DNA of 64,000 nucleotides from Lautropia dentalis. Its GTDB lineage: Bacteria > Pseudomonadota > Gammaproteobacteria > Burkholderiales > Burkholderiaceae_E. The stretch covers positions 403,008 through 467,007 of the forward strand of contig NZ_RRUE01000001.1 of assembly GCF_003892345.1 (NCBI RefSeq), in the 5' to 3' direction. The notes beneath the pieces are model-generated. The model was given only the letters and a program-made list of their open reading frames with translations, was not told where the DNA came from and did not search any database. Position numbers and translations under genes: made by a program. Below, piece after piece: positions 59,700 through 64,000 of this stretch. Every line of letters starts with the position of its first letter. Position 1 is the first letter of the stretch.

Positions 59700-60103
59700 G
59701 GTGAGTGACTTCCGTGGCATGGCTGCAATGAGCATGATGGTAGCGCCACTTGGCATGCTGCGTTGCAGCATGGCGGAGTCACCGGCTGGGGCGGGGCTGC
59801 CTGTGTTCAGGCATTCGATGGATGTGTGCGCCCTGATGCAAGCATGTTCGGCGCGGATGTCCGGTGCCGGAATGGGCGCAGGTCCGGCGTTGTGGCAGGG
59901 CAGCACGGCACGCCCTGCGCCTTGGGCGCAGCATCGTTTCACATGAATGCTTATGCAGGATCGTTCATCGCGGCATGCCAGAATCGGCTGCACAGGATAA
60001 CCAGGGAGCCTCAACGTGCCGAAGGACTTTTGCGGAAGTTCCCAAAGGGGTTTCACGGGAATGAATGAGTACATGACACGCGCCAAAGGCGGCAGGAGAA
60101 AAC
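59700..60103. other. Divergent region between manC and xsc
   Basis: About 400 bases containing both promoters, a short match to the MITE end (60015-60036) and repeat copy D (60057-60084). No gene is supported. No regulator gene is adjacent. Confidence 0.55.
60057..60084 (-). repeat. Interspersed repeat copy D
   Basis: Reads GGCGCGTGTCATGTACTCAT, then TCATTCCC on the minus strand. It is the only copy next to a plus-strand gene start (xsc, 20 bases away), where it could influence transcription or translation of xsc. Confidence 0.65.
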
Positions 60104-61927
60104 ATGGCCAATAAAGCAGATGACCGGAAAAATCGCCAGGCGGTGCAGGGCGTGCAGCGCATGACGCCCTCGGAGGCTTTTGTGGAAACCCTGGTGGCCC
60201 AGGGCGTGACGGACATATTCGGCATCATGGGCTCAGCCTTCATGGATGCGATGGATATTTTCACGCCGGCGGGCATCCGTTTCATTTCCACGGTGCACGA
60301 ACAGGGGGCCGGCCACATGGCCGATGGTTATTCCCGCGCCAGCGGACGGCAGGGGGTGGTGATCGGCCAGAATGGTCCGGGCATCAGCAACTGTGTCACG
60401 GCCATTGCAGCGGCTTACTGGGCGCACAGCCCGGTGGTGATCGTCACACCCGAGGCCGGTACGCGCACCATGGGGCTGGGCGGCTTTCAGGAATGCAACC
60501 AGCTGCCCATGTTCCAGGAATTCACCAGATATCAGGCCCACGTCAACCACCCGGCGCGCATGGCCGAGTACACGGCGCGCGCCTTCGACCGTGCGCTGTC
60601 GGAGCTGGGGCCCACGCAGCTCAATATCCCGCGCGATTATTTCTACGGTGACATCCAGACCGAAATCCCGCAGCCCATCCGGGTGGAGCGCGGTGCCGGC
60701 GGCCGCGAAAGTCTCGACCGTGCCGCCGATCTGCTGGCGAACGCGAAGTTTCCGGTGATCGTCTCCGGGGGCGGGGTGGTGATGGCCGATGGGGTGGATG
60801 CCTGCCGGGCGCTGGCCGAACGGCTGGGCGCTGCCGTGGTCAACAGCTACCAGCACAACGACAGCTTCCCGGCCAGTCACCCGCTGTGGTGCGGACCGCT
60901 GGGCTATCAGGGTTCGAAGGCGGGTATGAAGCTGATTGCACAGGCCGATGTGGTGCTGGCGCTGGGCACCCGGCTGGGGCCGTTCGGCACGCTGCCGCAG
61001 CACGGCATGGACTACTGGCCGAAGGATGCACAGATCATCCAGGTGGATGCCGATCACCGGATGCTGGGGCTGGTGAAGAAGATCTCGGTGGGCATCTGCG
61101 GCGACGCGAAGGAGGCGGCGCTTGCGCTGCTCGACCGTCTGCAGGGCCGCACCCTGGCCGGTGATGCCACGAAGGCCGAACGCGCAGAGAAAATCCGCGC
61201 CGAAAAGGCGGCCTGGGAGCAGGAGCTGGATGCCTGGACGCACGAGACCGACCCCTACAGCCTCGACATGATTCGCGAGCAGCAGGGCGAGACTCCCTTC
61301 AGTGGCGGCCAGTACCTGCATCCGCGTCAGGCGCTGCGCGAGCTGGAGCGGGCATTGCCGCCGGACGTGATGGTGTCCACCGACATCGGCAACATCAACT
61401 CGGTGGCGCACAGTTACCTGCGCTTCGAAAGGCCCCGCAGCTTCTTTGCGCCGATGAGCTTCGGCAACTGTGGCTACGCCTTCCCCACCATCATCGGTGC
61501 CAAGGTGGCGGCCCCGCACCGGCCGGCCGTGGCCTATGTGGGCGATGGTGCCTGGGGGATGAGCTTTGGCGAGATTCTCACCTGCGTGCGCCACGACATT
61601 CCGGTCACACCGGTGGTGTTCCACAACCGGCAGTGGGGGGCCGAGAAGAAGAACCAGGTGGACTTCTACAGTCGCCGCTTCGTGGCGGGCGATCTGGAGA
61701 GCCCGAGCTTTGCCGGCATCGCGCAGGCCATGGGCGCCGAGGGCATCGTGGCCGACCGGCCGGAAGATGTGGGGCCTGCGCTGAAGAAGGCCATCGACCT
61801 GCAGATGAACCACGGCCGGACCTGCATCGTCGAGGTCATGTGCACCCGTGAGCTGGGCGACCCGTTCCGCCGCGATGCGCTCTCCAAACCTGTGCGGTAT
61901 CTGGAGAAATACCGGGATTACGTCTGA
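60104..61927 (+). CDS. xsc: Sulfoacetaldehyde acetyltransferase
   Basis: A 607-residue thiamine-diphosphate enzyme that converts sulfoacetaldehyde and phosphate to acetyl phosphate and sulfite. The catalytic Glu is in STVHEQGAGHMADGYSRASG; the TPP-binding region is GDGAWGMSFGEILT...NRQWG. Length and sequence (GFQECNQLPMFQEFTRYQ, RRFVAGDLESPSFAGIAQ) fit Xsc better than acetolactate synthase. AGGAG precedes the ATG. The phosphate acetyltransferase gene follows, as in known taurine/isethionate operons. Taurine uptake and transaminase/dehydrogenase genes are not in the window. Confidence 0.95.
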   Translation: MANKADDRKNRQAVQGVQRMTPSEAFVETLVAQGVTDIFGIMGSAFMDAMDIFTPAGIRFISTVHEQGAGHMADGYSRASGRQGVVIGQNGPGISNCVTAIAAAYWAHSPVVIVTPEAGTRTMGLGGFQECNQLPMFQEFTRYQAHVNHPARMAEYTARAFDRALSELGPTQLNIPRDYFYGDIQTEIPQPIRVERGAGGRESLDRAADLLANAKFPVIVSGGGVVMADGVDACRALAERLGAAVVNSYQHNDSFPASHPLWCGPLGYQGSKAGMKLIAQADVVLALGTRLGPFGTLPQHGMDYWPKDAQIIQVDADHRMLGLVKKISVGICGDAKEAALALLDRLQGRTLAGDATKAERAEKIRAEKAAWEQELDAWTHETDPYSLDMIREQQGETPFSGGQYLHPRQALRELERALPPDVMVSTDIGNINSVAHSYLRFERPRSFFAPMSFGNCGYAFPTIIGAKVAAPHRPAVAYVGDGAWGMSFGEILTCVRHDIPVTPVVFHNRQWGAEKKNQVDFYSRRFVAGDLESPSFAGIAQAMGAEGIVADRPEDVGPALKKAIDLQMNHGRTCIVEVMCTRELGDPFRRDALSKPVRYLEKYRDYV

Positions 61928-62074
61928 CAGGCAACCGGTACCGGCTGACGCTGCCCGTGTCACGTGCTCATGCGTGCCGAAGCGCCGTCGCCTCGTCCCG
62001 CGTGCCCGCAGGGAGGCGAGGGTACGACTGAATGCATGGCGCGCCGGCGGCAACGTGCTGGAGGAACGGGCTGG

Positions 62075-62103
62075 GGGATAACCCTTTCACCGGGGGATAT
62101 CCC
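62075..62103. promoter_or_regulatory. Pair of GGGATA(A/T)CCC palindromes upstream of pta
   Basis: GGGATAACCC at 62075-62084 and a perfect palindrome GGGATATCCC at 62094-62103, 19 bases apart (about two helical turns). They lie 90 bases before the pta start in a 265-bp gap. This is a candidate operator, not verified. Confidence 0.35.
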
Positions 62104-62192
62104 GGGGTGTTGCGGGGCAGCACCATGGGCGCTGGCGGGCAGGGGCTGCAGTAATATGGGCGCTCTTTCGTCTTCACTGCAGAGGTAACGCC

Positions 62193-63224
62193 ATGACCGC
62201 ACTCGCCTACACCCCGGACCTCTCCCTGCCGGCCCTGCTGCAGGGCATCCAGCAGCGCGCCAGTGCGCTCAACCGGCACATCGTGCTGAGCGAACCCGAT
62301 GACCCGCGGGTGCTGCGTGCCGGCGTCGAGGCCCTGAAGCGGGGTGTGGCGCACATCACGCTGGTGGGCAGCCGGGCGGCCGTCGAGGCCTGTGCCCGGC
62401 AGGAAGGGCTGTCGCTGGAGGGGCTCACGCTGCGCGATCCTGCCACCGATCCCGAAACCGCCGCGCTGGCCCAGCGCCTCGTCGAGCGCCGCCAGCACAA
62501 GGGCATGACCCCCGAAAAGGCCCAGACCGAAATCCAGAAACCGCTGGTCTTTGCCAACATGCTGGTCACCGAGGGCAAGGTGGATGGCTCGGTCTCGGGC
62601 GCCGTGCACACCACGGCCGACGTGGTGCGCACCGCCATCCAGCTCATCGGCCCGGCGCCGGGCAGCAAGCTGGTCTCGAGCTTCTTCCTGGCGGCGCTGG
62701 ACAAGCCGCATCACCCGATCCAGGGTGGCCTCATTTACACCGACTGTGGCCTGGTCATCAACCCCTCGTCCGAAGAGCTGGTGGACATTGCCCGTGCCGG
62801 TGCCCAGAGCGCCCGCCAGCTGCTGGGCGAGGAACCGCGCGTGGCCCTGCTCTCGTTCTCCACGGCCGGCAGCGGCGGCCATCACCCGGACGTGCTGAAG
62901 GTGAAAAAGGCCGTCACCCTGCTGCGTGAGGCCGACACCGGCCTGAAGGTGGACGGCGAGGTGCAGTTCGACGCGGCCATGGTGCCGTCCATTGCCAAAC
63001 GCAAGCTGCCCGATACCCAGCTGGAAGGCCGCGCCAACGTGCTGGTGTTTCCCAATCTGGATGCCGGCAACATCGGCTACAAGATCACCGAGCGCATCGG
63101 CGGCGCTTTCATGGTCGGCCCGCTGCTGCAGGGCCTGGCCAAGCCGGCCAACGACCTGTCGCGCGGCTGTGACACGCCCGACATCGTCAACGCCATTGCC
63201 GTCACGGCGCTGCAGGGTGGGTGA
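62193..63224 (+). CDS. pta: Phosphate acetyltransferase
   Basis: A 343-residue single-domain Pta of the PTA/PTB family (HIVLSEPDDPRVLRAGVEAL, SFFLAALDKPHHP, DCGLVINPSSEELVDIA, ALLSFSTAGSGGHH, PNLDAGNIGYKITERIGG). It converts acetyl phosphate to acetyl-CoA, completing the route from Xsc. The ATG follows GAGGT. It is short compared with the three-domain E. coli protein, as in other xsc-linked Pta enzymes. Confidence 0.95.
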   Translation: MTALAYTPDLSLPALLQGIQQRASALNRHIVLSEPDDPRVLRAGVEALKRGVAHITLVGSRAAVEACARQEGLSLEGLTLRDPATDPETAALAQRLVERRQHKGMTPEKAQTEIQKPLVFANMLVTEGKVDGSVSGAVHTTADVVRTAIQLIGPAPGSKLVSSFFLAALDKPHHPIQGGLIYTDCGLVINPSSEELVDIARAGAQSARQLLGEEPRVALLSFSTAGSGGHHPDVLKVKKAVTLLREADTGLKVDGEVQFDAAMVPSIAKRKLPDTQLEGRANVLVFPNLDAGNIGYKITERIGGAFMVGPLLQGLAKPANDLSRGCDTPDIVNAIAVTALQGG

Positions 63225-63317
63225 TGATGAACAGATTCCGGCTGATCTGATCACCAGAGCGCGGCTGACACGAAAAATGCTGGGGGTGATGGTGCACAGA
63301 CTCCGGCTGATCTGACC
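63220..63317. repeat. 33-bp direct repeat with 65-bp spacing downstream of pta
   Basis: GGTGATGATGAACAGATTCC (from 63220) continuing GGCTGATCTGATC recurs as GGTGATGGTGCACAGACTCC (from 63285) continuing GGCTGATCTGACC. The first copy overlaps the pta stop codon; the second ends five bases before the leader of Rpn gene 2. It may be a duplication linked to that insertion. Confidence 0.65.
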
Positions 63318-63321
63318 GACC

Positions 63322-63438
63322 GGCCTAATTGGTTTGACCTAACCCGTCTGGCCATCGGCGTGACAGGTTCCTCGCCGCCCATCGCCATCCCTGCTGCAAT
63401 GCCCGGGTTGTTTTCCTTCAACCCACGAGGCATTCCTC
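63322..63438 (+). repeat. Conserved 117-bp leader of Rpn gene 2
   Basis: Begins GGCCTAATTGG and matches 51888-52004 without gaps, including GGCGTGACAGGTTCCTCGC. Most differences are single transitions. Confidence 0.8.
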
Positions 63439-64000
63439 ATGACAACCGACAACGATGGGCCGCGGGCATGCCCGCCACCCTCACCGGGTGACGGTGCTGG
63501 CAAGGACACGCCCGGTGCCGGGCGCAGCATCGTGCCAGCCGGCGGCTCCCGCACAAGGCGCATCAGCCACGACCAGTACTTCAAGTCACTGATCACCCAG
63601 TACCCCCGGCAGGCGCTGGCCCTGTTCGACCCGGCGCGCTTTGCATCGCTGGATGAGAGCGTCATCATCACCCCGCTGCGGCAGGAGCTGCCGCCGGACC
63701 GACTGGGCGAGCGCTTCTTCGAGCTGGACATTCCGCTGGAGGTCCGCTGGCCAGACGGTTCGCGCGAGACGATGGTGATTCTGATCGAGCATCAGACCGT
63801 CCCCAGCCGGTTTCGCATCAAGAAGCTGCTGAAGTATTACGTGACCCTGTCGGAGGTTCTGCATACCGACATCATCACGCCGATCGTCATCTTCCTGCGT
63901 GACGGGCGGGGCATTCCCGCCCGGCTCGACATGGGGCCGCCGGAGAGGCGCTACGCGTTCTTCGACTACATCCCCGTGATCCTGCCGCGCTGGAAGGCCA
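63439..64000 (+). CDS. Rpn-family nuclease / putative transposase, copy 2 (partial at window edge)
   Basis: The first 187 residues of a paralog of the gene at 52005. The frame is open to the end of the window with SHDQYFKSLITQYPRQALAL, LDIPLEVRWPDGSRETMVIL and the canonical active-site segment IEHQTVPS. Amino-acid differences from copy 1 are few and scattered (for example Q to H in the active-site segment). It lies directly downstream of pta. The C-terminal half is not visible. Confidence 0.9.
   Translation, partial: MTTDNDGPRACPPPSPGDGAGKDTPGAGRSIVPAGGSRTRRISHDQYFKSLITQYPRQALALFDPARFASLDESVIITPLRQELPPDRLGERFFELDIPLEVRWPDGSRETMVILIEHQTVPSRFRIKKLLKYYVTLSEVLHTDIITPIVIFLRDGRGIPARLDMGPPERRYAFFDYIPVILPRWKA

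Noticed and set aside
57096-59708. 870-codon plus-strand frame opposite the GT2 and manC genes
   Set aside because: Covers two well-supported minus-strand genes; no domain seen.
60233-62053. 606-codon minus-strand frame opposite xsc
   Set aside because: Antisense shadow of a secure xsc gene; no signal or domain.

Overview
This window looks like chromosomal DNA from a G+C-rich betaproteobacterium, most likely Burkholderiales. The basis is the strong GC bias at third codon positions, the System I cytochrome c maturation operon, the Wzm/Wzt polysaccharide exporter, the xsc-pta pair and IS5/IS66 elements. Lautropia or a close relative would fit, but no rRNA or other taxonomic marker is present, so this is a guess. 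I found no rRNA, tRNA or CRISPR.

Layout. (1) 0-7.3 kb, minus strand: three paralogous subtilisin/kexin-like lipoproteins with C-terminal P domains. One is broken by frameshifts. Next to the second is a small secreted protein resembling the propeptide these proteases lack. (2) 8.1-9.8 kb: an HU protein, a hairpin-forming MITE-like element and an SrkA/YihE-type kinase. (3) 10.1-18.4 kb: a complete ccm operon, with ccmI first instead of last. (4) 18.7-23.9 kb: a type I secretion system (TolC-like, ABC, HlyD-like) with no visible substrate. (5) 24.3-26.8 kb: an SDR dehydrogenase and a GlcD-like FAD oxidase. (6) 27.3-37.4 kb, plus strand: Wzm/Wzt polysaccharide export, a methyltransferase, a very large methyltransferase-like/GT2/GT2 fusion and an AT-richer DUF2142 membrane protein. 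(7) 37.8-42.7 kb: a nest of insertion sequences (IS3 remnant, IS5, IS5 remnant, IS66). (8) 42.7-55.8 kb, minus strand: a lipid-linked sugar module with a HAD-UbiA fusion, DprE1-like and DprE2-like enzymes, a GT-C-like membrane protein, GtrA, an LPG-synthase-TM protein, an ArnE/ArnF-like pair and a polyprenyl-phosphate GT2. It is split by a plus-strand Rpn-family gene. (9) 56.0-59.7 kb: two GT2 glycosyltransferases and a bifunctional ManC/AlgA. (10) 60.1-63.2 kb, plus strand: xsc and pta, followed by a second, truncated Rpn gene.

How it fits together. Regions 6, 8 and 9 together read as one large surface-glycan locus. ManC would supply GDP-mannose, the HAD-UbiA/DprE1/DprE2 set would build a polyprenyl-phosphate pentose (D-arabinose in the mycobacterial pathway), GtrA/ArnEF-like proteins would flip lipid-linked sugars, and Wzm/Wzt would export the finished polymer. 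Xsc and Pta convert sulfoacetaldehyde to acetyl phosphate and then acetyl-CoA, so taurine or isethionate may be used as carbon source.

Two themes cut across the window. Many otherwise ordinary proteins carry Gly/Ala/Thr/Ser/Pro-rich insertions not expected in their families. A short intergenic repeat built around GTGTCATGGACTCATTC recurs at least eight times, always in the same orientation and mostly next to stop codons.
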